This document shows positions 18,049 to 26,219 of a DNA stretch of 33,044 nucleotides, in pieces (the first letter of the stretch is position 1; each line of letters opens with the position of its first letter). A program made the translations under genes and the position numbers. Source of the stretch: Flavobacteriaceae bacterium (lineage in GTDB: Bacteria; Bacteroidota; Bacteroidia; Flavobacteriales; Flavobacteriaceae). The stretch is from the NCBI GenBank assembly GCA_016780345.1, contig JADHLZ010000015.1, positions 1-33,044 of the forward strand. The letters are read 5' to 3'. Below the pieces are notes generated by a model. It had not been told where the DNA came from. It was given only the letters and a program-made list of their open reading frames with translations, and did no database searches.

Positions 18049-19172
18049 ATTTATTTAATGTATATCCACTTTACGAAATGACACCATCACATGCCAACAT
18101 GTGTTATGTATTTGACAAAAAAGGAGAAAAATACCTAGATTTATATGGAGGGCATGCTGTTATTTCAATTGGACACAATCATCCTAATTATATTAAATCT
18201 CTAACAAATCAATTAAATAAAATTGGATTTTATTCAAATTATATAATTAACGATTTACAAAAAGAAGTAGCCAATGAAATAATACAACAATCTAATTGTC
18301 ATAATTATAAATTATTTATGACAAATAGTGGAGCTGAATCCAATGAGAATGCTTTACAAGTTGCTTCATTTTATAACAAAAGAGAAAAAATAATTGCATT
18401 TAAAAATTCATTCCATGGAAGAAGTAACGCTGCTCTTAGTATAACTGATAATTATAAAATTAAATCAGAAATAAATAAAAAAATTAATGTAATACACATA
18501 GAATTTAATGACAAAGCAAACTTTGATAAAGAAATTTCAAAGGGAGATGTTAGTTCAGTAATTTTTGAGTCAATTCAAGGAGTTGGAGGATTGGATCAAC
18601 CAAGTACAGATTTTATTAAACACATCTCAAAAAAATGTAAAGAATATGATACATGTTTAATTGCTGATGAAGTTCAATCTGGATTTGGAAGAACAGGAGA
18701 TTTTTTTGCATTTCAAAATCATGATATAAATCCTGATATTATATGTATGGCCAAAGGAATGGGAAATGGTTTTCCTGTTGGTGGAATTCTGATTAAAGAT
18801 CATATAAAACCAAGTTTTGGCATGCTAGGAACAACATTCGGAGGAAATCATCTTGCATGTTCAGCAGTATTATCAGTGTTAAAAACCATAAAAGAAGAAT
18901 CTTTACTTTCAAATGCTAAGGAAATGGAAATTTATTTTAGAGAAAAAATTTCAAAAATCAAATCAGTAATTAAAATTAAAGGAAGAGGACTAATGCTGGG
19001 TATTGAATTTGATTTTGAAACTGCGCAGTTAAGAAAAAATCTAATTTTTAATCACAAAATATTCACTGGTGGAAGTGCTAACAAAAATCTTCTTAGAATT
19101 TTACCACCACTTAATATTAACAAGTCTCATATTGATATGTTATTTAACGCTTTAAAGGAGGAACTAAAATGA
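18045..19172 (+). CDS. argD: N-acylornithine aminotransferase (class III, PLP-dependent)
   Basis: Transfers an amino group to N-acylglutamate semialdehyde to form N-acylornithine. The 375 residues are typical of ArgD. Signatures are DLYGGHAVISIGHNHP at about 32-47, TNSGAESNENALQ at about 93-105, FHGRSNAALS, ADEVQSGFGRTG with Asp about 208, and the PLP lysine K237 in CMAKGMGNGFPVGG. There is some possibility of a dual role as succinyldiaminopimelate aminotransferase, as in other bacteria. It overlaps argF' by 4 bp. A 60-bp gap separates it from argC, the only break of that size in the operon. Confidence 0.94.
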   Translation: MNLFNVYPLYEMTPSHANMCYVFDKKGEKYLDLYGGHAVISIGHNHPNYIKSLTNQLNKIGFYSNYIINDLQKEVANEIIQQSNCHNYKLFMTNSGAESNENALQVASFYNKREKIIAFKNSFHGRSNAALSITDNYKIKSEINKKINVIHIEFNDKANFDKEISKGDVSSVIFESIQGVGGLDQPSTDFIKHISKKCKEYDTCLIADEVQSGFGRTGDFFAFQNHDINPDIICMAKGMGNGFPVGGILIKDHIKPSFGMLGTTFGGNHLACSAVLSVLKTIKEESLLSNAKEMEIYFREKISKIKSVIKIKGRGLMLGIEFDFETAQLRKNLIFNHKIFTGGSANKNLLRILPPLNINKSHIDMLFNALKEELK

Positions 19173-20119
19173 AAAAATTTATAAAATGTAACGACTTAAT
19201 TGATTTTGAATTATGCGTTAATCAAATTATTGATTCAAAAAAAAACCCAACAAAAGAAGTTTACAATAAAGAAGGGAAAGTTCTTGGTTTGATTTTTTTC
19301 AATCCTAGTTTAAGAACAAGATTGAGTGTTCAAAAAGCTGCAATAAATTTGGGAATGAGAATAATATGTATGAATATTAAAGATGAAGGATGGCAACTTG
19401 AATTTGACGATAATGTAATTATGAATGGAGATAAAGCTGAACATGTAAGAGAAGCTGCAAAAGTTATTTCAACCTATTGTGATATTATTGGTATAAGGTC
19501 ATTTGCAAATTTATCTAATAAAAAGTCAGATTTAGAAGATAACGTAATTAATTCTTTTGTGAAACACTCAACAGTTCCTATTATTAATTTAGAAAGTGCT
19601 ATAAGTCACCCTCTGCAATCTTTAGCAGATGCAATAACTATTAAAGAGATGAGTAAAGTAAAAAAACCCAAAATAGTATTATCGTGGGCGCCACATCCTA
19701 AACCCCTTCCCCACGCTGTAGCTAATTCATTTATTGAAATGTGTACACTGTGCAATTTTGATTTGACTATTGCTAATCCATTAGGATACGATTTAGATAA
19801 AAAAATTACAAAGGGATATGAAATTATTCATCAACAGAATGATGCTTTTAAAAATGCAGATTTTATTTATGCAAAAAACTGGTCATCTTTTGATGATTAT
19901 GGAAAAGTAAATCTATGCGACAACTCTTGGACTATTGATGAAAATAAAATGAGTTTAACTAATGAAGCTTATTTTATGCATTGTCTGCCAGTAAGAAGAA
20001 ATATGATTGTTACTGATTCGGTATTAGAGTCAAACTGTAATATTACTATAGAACAAGCAAGTAATAGAGTTCATGGAACTCAATTTATACTTAATGAATT
20101 ATTAAAAAATGAAAACTAA
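19169..20119 (+). CDS. argF': N-acylornithine carbamoyltransferase (N-succinyl- or N-acetyl-ornithine)
   Basis: Carbamoylates N-acylornithine to N-acylcitrulline, replacing the ordinary ornithine carbamoyltransferase. The 316 residues have the carbamoyl-phosphate motif FFNPSLRTR at 43-51. WQLEFDDN and MNGDKAEHVREAA (about 85-97) follow, with HPLQSLADA in the middle and HCLPVRRN near the C-terminus. The WQLEF and MNGDKAEH region marks the acyl-specific subfamily rather than classic ArgF. Residue 90 is Ala near the position where the family literature places Glu in acetyl-specific and Pro in succinyl-specific enzymes. This leans towards succinylornithine but needs alignment. It overlaps argD by 4 bp and argB by 11 bp. 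Confidence 0.9.
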   Translation: MKKFIKCNDLIDFELCVNQIIDSKKNPTKEVYNKEGKVLGLIFFNPSLRTRLSVQKAAINLGMRIICMNIKDEGWQLEFDDNVIMNGDKAEHVREAAKVISTYCDIIGIRSFANLSNKKSDLEDNVINSFVKHSTVPIINLESAISHPLQSLADAITIKEMSKVKKPKIVLSWAPHPKPLPHAVANSFIEMCTLCNFDLTIANPLGYDLDKKITKGYEIIHQQNDAFKNADFIYAKNWSSFDDYGKVNLCDNSWTIDENKMSLTNEAYFMHCLPVRRNMIVTDSVLESNCNITIEQASNRVHGTQFILNELLKNEN

Positions 20120-20885
20120 ATTAACGATCGTAAAAGTTGGCGGAGTTATTATAAATGACAATTTATTATTTGAAGAATTTATGAAAAGTTTTTCAAAAAT
20201 TAATGAAAATAAAATAATTGTTCATGGGGGGGGTATTATTGCATCAAATTACATGATAAGACTAGGAATAATACCCAAAATGGTTAATGGGAGAAGAATA
20301 ACAGATTCTGAAACACTAGATGTTGCTATTATGACTTATGCAGGACTGGTTAATAAAAAAATTGTTTCAAATCTACAGAAATTAAATTGTAATTCAATTG
20401 GCTTATCAGGAGCTGATGGTAATTTAATCAAATCAAAAATCAGAAAAGTAAACAAAATAAATTATGGTTTTGTAGGGGATATTGAAAAGATTAATGATCA
20501 ATTTTTATTAAACCTACTAAACTCAAATTTAACACCCACAATTTGTTCTATAACTCATGATAAAAATGGGCAACTTTTAAATACTAATGCTGATACTATA
20601 GCATCTGATACAGCTATAGCGATGTCTAAACACTACAATGTTACATTAAAATATTGCTTTGATAAATCAGGATTGTTAATGGATCAAAACACTAACACTA
20701 GTATTAAAAAAAACTTAACCAAAAAAGAATTTAAAAAACTTGTTGAAAATAAAATAATTAGTGGTGGAATGATTCCTAAATTAGAAAACTGTTTTAAAGC
20801 ATTAGAAAACGGAGTGAATAACATTTATGTAGGTAATATAGATATTATCAATACAATTGACAATTGTACAAAAATTACACTCTAA
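20109..20885 (+). CDS. argB: N-acylglutamate kinase
   Basis: Phosphorylates N-acetyl- or N-succinyl-glutamate in the second step of the pathway. The 258 residues match the short, hexamer-less type (as in E. coli), lacking the roughly 30-residue N-terminal helix associated with arginine-inhibited enzymes. Allosteric inhibition here is therefore unlikely (inference). VKVGGVIINDN and IVHGGGIIASNYM at the N-terminus bind phosphates. NGRRITDSETLD and ISGGMIPKLENCFKAL are the usual later motifs. A run of eight G bases (20226-20233) codes for the HGGG motif. The ATG start overlaps argF' by 11 bp; the stop TAA shares one base with the next ATG. Confidence 0.94.
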   Translation: MKTKLTIVKVGGVIINDNLLFEEFMKSFSKINENKIIVHGGGIIASNYMIRLGIIPKMVNGRRITDSETLDVAIMTYAGLVNKKIVSNLQKLNCNSIGLSGADGNLIKSKIRKVNKINYGFVGDIEKINDQFLLNLLNSNLTPTICSITHDKNGQLLNTNADTIASDTAIAMSKHYNVTLKYCFDKSGLLMDQNTNTSIKKNLTKKEFKKLVENKIISGGMIPKLENCFKALENGVNNIYVGNIDIINTIDNCTKITL

Positions 20886-21940
20886 TGAAAGAATTAAAAT
20901 TAAAATCTATTGAACTATTAAAAAAGCTGATTCAAATCGAGTCATTTTCAACTAAAGAGTATAATACTTCTAAACTAATTCAAAATTGGTTTAAAGAAAA
21001 CAATATAATTTCGCATAGATATAAAAATAACATTTATGCTTTTAATAAATATCATGATTCTAAAAAACCGTACATATTGTTAAACTCTCATCATGATACT
21101 GTTAGACCAAATTCTGGATATACTTTAAATCCCTTTGAAAGCATAATTAAAGACAAAAAACTATTTGGACTGGGAAGTAATGATGCAGGTGGAGCATTAG
21201 TTTCTTTAATGGTTGTTTTTTTACATTATTTCCATAGAAATGACTTAAAATACAACTTAATTATATTAACTTCAGCCGAAGAAGAATCATCGGGAGATAA
21301 TGGAATTACATCAATAATTCCCAAATTACCAAAAATAGATTTTGCAATTGTTGGTGAACCTACATTAATGAAGATGGCTATAGCCGAGAGAGGATTAATT
21401 GTTTATGATTTAATAGTTAATGGTACAGGCTCACATGCAGCTCACAAAAATAACGATAACCCAATTATTAAATCAATTGATGTATTAAAATGGATAGATG
21501 AATTAAGTTTTGATAAAGAATCAGCTTTTTTAGGAAAAGTTAAGGCTACAGTTACTCAAATAAATGCAGGAGATCAACACAATGTAGTTCCTTCAAATCT
21601 TACTATGGTTATGGATGTGAGGGTTAATGATTGTTATACAAACAAAGAGATTAATGATTACTTAGTTAAAAACTCTCCTTGTTTTATAAAAGCAAGATCT
21701 CTTAATTTGAATTCATCTTCAATTGATTCTAATCATAAAATAGTTTTAGCAGCAAATAAGTTAAACATTGAAAAATATGGATCTCCTACTCTTTCGGATC
21801 AATCAAAAATGTCCTTTCCCTCTGTTAAGATAGGTCCTGGAGATTCAAAAAGATCACATATAGCAAATGAATTTATATACATTAAAGAAATTGAGGAAGC
21901 CATACCAAAATATATAAATCTTTTAAACGAATTACTTTAA
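20885..21940 (+). CDS. argE: M20-family deacylase, N-acylcitrulline/N-acylornithine deacylase-like
   Basis: A zinc-dependent M20 peptidase-family enzyme that removes the acyl group, most likely from N-acylcitrulline because the carbamoyltransferase of the operon is acyl-specific. Metal-site segments are LNSHHDTV, GSNDAGGALVS with the bridging Asp, TSAEEESSG with the catalytic and ligand Glu, and VGEPT. The dimerisation domain has GSHAAHKNNDNPI. I place the start at ATG 20885, overlapping the argB stop by one base (TAATG), giving 351 residues. A TTG at 20864 would add seven residues inside argB and is less likely. It is followed by argH after 10 bp. Confidence 0.88.
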   Translation: MKELKLKSIELLKKLIQIESFSTKEYNTSKLIQNWFKENNIISHRYKNNIYAFNKYHDSKKPYILLNSHHDTVRPNSGYTLNPFESIIKDKKLFGLGSNDAGGALVSLMVVFLHYFHRNDLKYNLIILTSAEEESSGDNGITSIIPKLPKIDFAIVGEPTLMKMAIAERGLIVYDLIVNGTGSHAAHKNNDNPIIKSIDVLKWIDELSFDKESAFLGKVKATVTQINAGDQHNVVPSNLTMVMDVRVNDCYTNKEINDYLVKNSPCFIKARSLNLNSSSIDSNHKIVLAANKLNIEKYGSPTLSDQSKMSFPSVKIGPGDSKRSHIANEFIYIKEIEEAIPKYINLLNELL

Positions 21941-21950
21941 AAAAACTATT

Positions 21951-23234
21951 ATGAAACTTTGGAATATAGAAAACAATCTTAATAAAAAAATTGAAAAATT
22001 TACAGTAGGAAAGGATAGAATTTATGATTTACACATCGCCAAATTTGATGTTATTGCATCAATAGCACATGCTAAGATGTTAAATAAAATTGGAATTCTA
22101 ACAAATGATGAATCTGAAAAAATTTTAAATAAACTAAATGAGATATACCAAGATATAACTTTAGGAAACTTTAATATTGAGGATGAATTTGAGGATGTTC
22201 ACTCAAAAATAGAATCAATTTTAATTAAACATTTAGGTTTAATTGGAAAAAAAATACACACAGGAAGATCTAGAAATGATCAGGTTTTAGTAGCAACTCA
22301 ACTTTTTCTAAAAAATGAAATTATAAAAATAAAAGAATTGTCAGTTAAATTATTTGATACACTATTGTTTTTAGCTAAAAAAAATAAAAACAAATTACTT
22401 CCTGGGTATACTCATCTTCAAGTAGCAATGCCTTCATCATTCGGCTTATGGTTTTCATCATATGCTGAAAACTTAATCGATGATATTTTATATTTGAACA
22501 CTTCCTTTCAAATTAATAATCAGAACCCACTTGGAAGCGGAGCTGGATTTGGAAGTTCATTTAAAATTGATAGAGATTTCACTACTAAAGAATTAAATTT
22601 TGATGATATAAAATATAATGTTGTATCAGCACAAATGAATAGAGGGAAAGTAGAAAAATCTGTTATTATTGCTATAAATTCAATTGCTGGTACTTTAGCT
22701 AGATTATCATCAGATGTATGTTTTTACATGAGTCAAGAACTTAATTTTATTTCTTTTCCTGAAGAAGTTACCACAGGTTCCAGTATAATGCCTCATAAAA
22801 AAAATCCAGATGTTTTTGAGCTTATTAGAGCTAAATGCAACTCATTACAATCACTTGTAAATGAATTTAATATTCTTTCAATAAATCTAACTAGTGGTTA
22901 TCATAGAGATATGCAATTGTACAAGGGGAAAACTATTGAAGCAATAATTGAAATAAAAGATTGTTTAGAAATTCTAGATTTTACAATAAAAAAAATTAAA
23001 ATTAGAGATAACATTTTAGACGATAGTAAATACGACTATGTTTTTTCAGTTGAAAACTTGAACGAATTAGTTAAAAAGGGTTATTCATTTAGAGATGCAT
23101 ATATGCAAATTTCAGAAAATATTAAGAATAATAGTTTTATTCCTAAACGAGATTTTAAACATGTTTTAAAGGGAAGTATAGGTAATTTATGCTTAGATAA
23201 AATTAAAGCAAAAATGTATAAAGCTATTAATTAA
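21951..23234 (+). CDS. argH: argininosuccinate lyase
   Basis: Splits argininosuccinate into arginine and fumarate, the last step of the pathway. The 427 residues include EDVHSKIE, TGRSRNDQV at about 103-111, YTHLQVAMPSS, and the superfamily signature GSSIMPHKKNPD at about 275-286 on the flexible catalytic loop. The C-terminal segment is a little short compared with the usual 450-460 residues, but all active-site regions are there. It is the last gene of the arg operon; its 3' end overlaps convergent lpdA by 4 bp, with no obvious terminator hairpin in between. Confidence 0.95.
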   Translation: MKLWNIENNLNKKIEKFTVGKDRIYDLHIAKFDVIASIAHAKMLNKIGILTNDESEKILNKLNEIYQDITLGNFNIEDEFEDVHSKIESILIKHLGLIGKKIHTGRSRNDQVLVATQLFLKNEIIKIKELSVKLFDTLLFLAKKNKNKLLPGYTHLQVAMPSSFGLWFSSYAENLIDDILYLNTSFQINNQNPLGSGAGFGSSFKIDRDFTTKELNFDDIKYNVVSAQMNRGKVEKSVIIAINSIAGTLARLSSDVCFYMSQELNFISFPEEVTTGSSIMPHKKNPDVFELIRAKCNSLQSLVNEFNILSINLTSGYHRDMQLYKGKTIEAIIEIKDCLEILDFTIKKIKIRDNILDDSKYDYVFSVENLNELVKKGYSFRDAYMQISENIKNNSFIPKRDFKHVLKGSIGNLCLDKIKAKMYKAIN

Positions 23235-24634
23235 ATATGAAGAGGTCTATTTTCGGTGGCAGCTAATGCTGCTTCCTTTATTGCTTCAGCATATGTGGGG
23301 TGAGAATGGCTCATTCTGGAAACATCTTCAGCAGATGCTCTAAATTCCATTGCAGTTACTGCTTCAGCTATTAAATCTGCAGCTCTTGCAGCAATAATAT
23401 GGACTCCTAGAATTTCATCAGTTTTTTTGTCAGCCAATATTTTAACAAAACCGTCAACATCCATACTTGCTCTAGATCTACCCAATGCTCTCATCGGAAA
23501 TTGTCCACACTTAAACTCAACACCATTTTCACTTAATTCCTGTTCTGTCTTACCTACAGAGGCAACTTCAGGCCATGTATAAATAACATTAGGTATTAAA
23601 TTATAATTAATGTGAGGTTTTTGATTTGCTATAATTTCAGCAACCAAAACACCCTCCTCTTCCGCTTTGTGTGCTAACATAGGTCCTTTTATGACGTCAC
23701 CAATCGCAAAAATATTTTCATCAATTGTTTGCAATCTGTCATTTACTGAAATCTGTCCTCTTTCATTTGTTACAATTCCAACTTTTTCTAAATCGAGACC
23801 TTTTGTATAAGGTTTTCTTCCAACTGAAACCAAACAGTAATCACCATCAAAAGTAACAATATTAGCATTTGAATCTTCACAAGTTACTGTAACAATATTA
23901 TTTTTAGAAATAATTTCAGTAACCTTATGAGAAAGATTGAAATTTATTTTTTGTTTTCTAAAAATTCTTAAAAGTTCTTTAGAAATGGATTTATCCATAA
24001 ATGGGGTAATCTTGTCAGAATATTCAACTATTGATACCTCTGAACCTAATCTACTATATACTTGCCCTAACTCTAATCCAATAACTCCTCCACCAATAAC
24101 AATAAGTTTTTTTGGAATTTCTTTAAGTTGAAGAGCTTCAGTTGAAGATATGATTCTTTCCTTATCAAACTTAGCAAATGGTAAAGAAATGGGTTTAGAT
24201 CCAGTTGCTATAACAGCTTTTTTAAAATTTATTTTTTTTTCATCATTAACAGTTGAAATTCTTATTGTTTTATTGTCAAGAAATGACCCAATTCCATTAA
24301 AAACTGAAATTTTATTTTTAGACATCAAAAAATCTATTCCTTTTGTAGTTTGTTCTACAACAGAATTCTTTCTTGAAATCATTTTTTTTAAATCAACTTT
24401 AATAGTACCATCAATTTCAATTCCGTGAGTTGAAAAATTATTAACGGCTTCATGAAAATGATGAGAAGAATCTAATAATGATTTTGAAGGTATACATCCC
24501 ACATTCAAACAAGTTCCACCAAGAGTATCATATTTTTCTATAATTGCAGTTTTCATTCCTAATTGTGCACATCTTATTGCACAAACGTATCCACCTGGTC
24601 CTGAACCTATAACAACTACATCAAAATTTTCCAT
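23231..24634 (-). CDS. lpdA: dihydrolipoyl dehydrogenase (E3)
   Basis: FAD flavoprotein that reoxidises dihydrolipoamide in pyruvate, 2-oxoglutarate and branched-chain 2-oxoacid dehydrogenases and the glycine cleavage system. The 467 residues show GSGPGGYVCA at about 10-19, the redox disulfide in GGTCLNVGC (C42/C47), and the NAD site VIGGGVIGLELG at about 179-190. FAIGDVIKGPMLAHKAEEEG and the active-site HPTYAEA near the C-terminus, with the His-Glu pair, are also present. ATG start. It is monocistronic as far as visible. It is divergent from nhaC across a 97-bp spacer with a perfect TATTTTTG -7 box and a 34-bp palindrome. Confidence 0.97.
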   Translation of the reverse strand: MENFDVVVIGSGPGGYVCAIRCAQLGMKTAIIEKYDTLGGTCLNVGCIPSKSLLDSSHHFHEAVNNFSTHGIEIDGTIKVDLKKMISRKNSVVEQTTKGIDFLMSKNKISVFNGIGSFLDNKTIRISTVNDEKKINFKKAVIATGSKPISLPFAKFDKERIISSTEALQLKEIPKKLIVIGGGVIGLELGQVYSRLGSEVSIVEYSDKITPFMDKSISKELLRIFRKQKINFNLSHKVTEIISKNNIVTVTCEDSNANIVTFDGDYCLVSVGRKPYTKGLDLEKVGIVTNERGQISVNDRLQTIDENIFAIGDVIKGPMLAHKAEEEGVLVAEIIANQKPHINYNLIPNVIYTWPEVASVGKTEQELSENGVEFKCGQFPMRALGRSRASMDVDGFVKILADKKTDEILGVHIIAARAADLIAEAVTAMEFRASAEDVSRMSHSHPTYAEAIKEAALAATENRPLHI

Positions 24635-24646
24635 TTATTTTTTTTT

Positions 24647-24654
24647 CAAAAATA
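24647..24654 (-). promoter_or_regulatory. -7 promoter element of lpdA
   Basis: On the minus strand TATTTTTG is a full match to the Bacteroidota TAnnTTTG element, 12 bp before the lpdA ATG. About 21 bp further upstream is TTTA, a partial -33 box. The palindrome at 24661-24694 spans that upstream box, so a protein bound there would block or assist this promoter. Confidence 0.45.
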
Positions 24655-24660
24655 CAAATG

Positions 24661-24694
24661 TTTTATTTTAATTCATAAATGAATTAAAATAAAA
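24661..24694 (+). repeat. 34-bp perfect palindrome between lpdA and nhaC
   Basis: TTTTATTTTAATTCAT, two A bases, then the exact reverse complement ATGAATTAAAATAAAA: 16-bp arms with no mismatch. It lies in the spacer of two divergent genes and overlaps the probable lpdA promoter. There is no U-tract logic needed for terminating a divergent spacer, so an operator or cruciform-like site is likelier than a terminator, although the sequence is only A/T-rich with a central ATTCAT. Confidence 0.7.
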
Positions 24695-24731
24695 TAAAGT
24701 ATATTATTCTAAGTAGTTATATATTAGCAAT

Positions 24732-26180
24732 ATGGGAAAAATTAAGGATAAAAATACAAACGTAATTAACTTGACTCTCAATGAATCTTTATTACCAATT
24801 TGTATTCTAATTATCATGTTATCATTTAATGTTTATATCTATGGTGAAGATAGTATGAGCGGTTCTAATCAATTTATTCTGTTGATGGGAGCTGCGGTTG
24901 GAATATTTGTTGGAATAAAAAAAGGGCTTAACTTTAAAATCATACTTGATCAAGTTGCAGAAAATTTAAAATCAGTAACAGGGGCTATTATAATTTTACT
25001 ATTTGTTGGTGCTCTTTCTGGTACTTGGCTAATTAGTGGTATAATACCCTCTATGATATATTATGGATTAAAAATTCTACATCCGTCATTTTTTCTACCA
25101 TCTTGTCTAATAATATGTGCTATTATTTCTATAGCTACAGGAAGCAGTTGGACAACATCTGCAACAGTAGGTATTGCTCTTATTGGAATTTCAAAAGCTA
25201 TTGGAATTCCAGTTGAAATGTCTGCTGGAGCTATAATATCTGGAGCTTATTTTGGTGACAAATTATCCCCTCTTAGTGACACTACAAACCTTGCACCTGC
25301 TATTTCTGGTTCAAATTTATTCACTCATATTAGATACCTTACAATTACTACCATACCTACTATAACAATTAGTCTTTTAATTTTTATAATTCTTAATTTT
25401 TACACTTTATCCTCAGGACCAACTGATAATACTTCCCTACTAAAAGCAATTAATGGGACGTTTAATATAACTCCTTACGTTTTTATTGTTCCTATGATTG
25501 TTATTATTTTAATTATTAAAAAAACACCTCCAATTATAGCATTATTTACTGGAACAATTTTAGGTGGATTTTTTGCTTTAATTTTTCAGCAAGACATATT
25601 GACTCAACTATCTAGTTCATCGGTTTTTACACTTAAAGGTGCATACAGTTCTATAATAAATTCAATTACAATAGATACTAATATTGAATCTGGAAATATT
25701 GAATTAAACGACTTGTTTTCAAGTGGAGGGATGTATGGCATGATGAATACAATATGGTTAGTAATTACAGCTATGGTTTTTGGCGGAGTAATGGAATCTA
25801 TAGGAGCTTTAAAAAAAATTACAGTTTCAATATTAAATCTTGGAAAATCAACTTTCTCTTTATTTAGTAGCACAGCAGTTAGTTGTATCGCAGTTAACTT
25901 AACAACATCTGATCAATACTTAGCAATTGTTATTCCTGGAAAAATGTTTCAAAAAGCTTTTAAAGAGAAGGGGTTGGCTCCAGAAAACTTAAGCAGAACT
26001 CTTGAAGACACTGGTACTGTTACTTCAGTTTTAATTCCTTGGAATAGTTGTGGAGCTTATCAATCTACAGTCTTGGGTGTTGGAGTTATTGATTACTTTG
26101 TTTATGCAATTTTTAATTGGTTAAGTTTTTTTATGACACTAATTGTTGCTGGACTTAATTATAAGATCAAAAGAATTTAA
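24732..26180 (+). CDS. nhaC: Na+/H+ antiporter, NhaC family
   Basis: Inner-membrane antiporter using the proton or sodium gradient for ion homeostasis. The 482 residues are mostly hydrophobic, about 11-12 membrane segments by eye. The family motif region reads GSSWTTSATVGIALIGI, then SGAYFGDKLSPLSDTTNLAPA, with Asp and Ser/Thr residues typical of ion-coordinating sites in NhaC. The C-terminal half has a repeat-like TTSDQYLAIVIPGKM and LIPWNSCGAY. Other IT-superfamily substrates (such as malate-lactate, MleN) cannot be excluded. ATG start. ftsK follows after 39 bp with its own good promoter box, so it may be a separate transcript. Confidence 0.88.
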   Translation: MGKIKDKNTNVINLTLNESLLPICILIIMLSFNVYIYGEDSMSGSNQFILLMGAAVGIFVGIKKGLNFKIILDQVAENLKSVTGAIIILLFVGALSGTWLISGIIPSMIYYGLKILHPSFFLPSCLIICAIISIATGSSWTTSATVGIALIGISKAIGIPVEMSAGAIISGAYFGDKLSPLSDTTNLAPAISGSNLFTHIRYLTITTIPTITISLLIFIILNFYTLSSGPTDNTSLLKAINGTFNITPYVFIVPMIVIILIIKKTPPIIALFTGTILGGFFALIFQQDILTQLSSSSVFTLKGAYSSIINSITIDTNIESGNIELNDLFSSGGMYGMMNTIWLVITAMVFGGVMESIGALKKITVSILNLGKSTFSLFSSTAVSCIAVNLTTSDQYLAIVIPGKMFQKAFKEKGLAPENLSRTLEDTGTVTSVLIPWNSCGAYQSTVLGVGVIDYFVYAIFNWLSFFMTLIVAGLNYKIKRI

Positions 26181-26207
26181 ATACTAAAATTTAAATATTT
26201 ATTTTTG
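26176..26207 (+). promoter_or_regulatory. promoter candidate for ftsK-lolA-lptF-ribB
   Basis: TATTTTTG at 26200-26207 is a perfect TAnnTTTG box followed by C. TTTA at 26176-26179, 20 bp upstream, approximates the -33 TTTG box. A start site 5-7 bp after the box would leave only about 7 nt before the ftsK ATG at 26220, a very short leader. Confidence 0.45.
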
Positions 26208-26219
26208 CTTTAAACCTCT

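Noticed and set aside
20864-20884. Upstream TTG start for the M20 deacylase
   Set aside because: Would only add seven residues unlike the family; the ATG at 20885 forms a standard stop-start overlap with argB.
24695-24731. Promoter of nhaC (TATATTAG near 24720)
   Set aside because: Seven of eight to TAnnTTTG but only about 4 bp before the ATG and without an upstream box; too weak to list.
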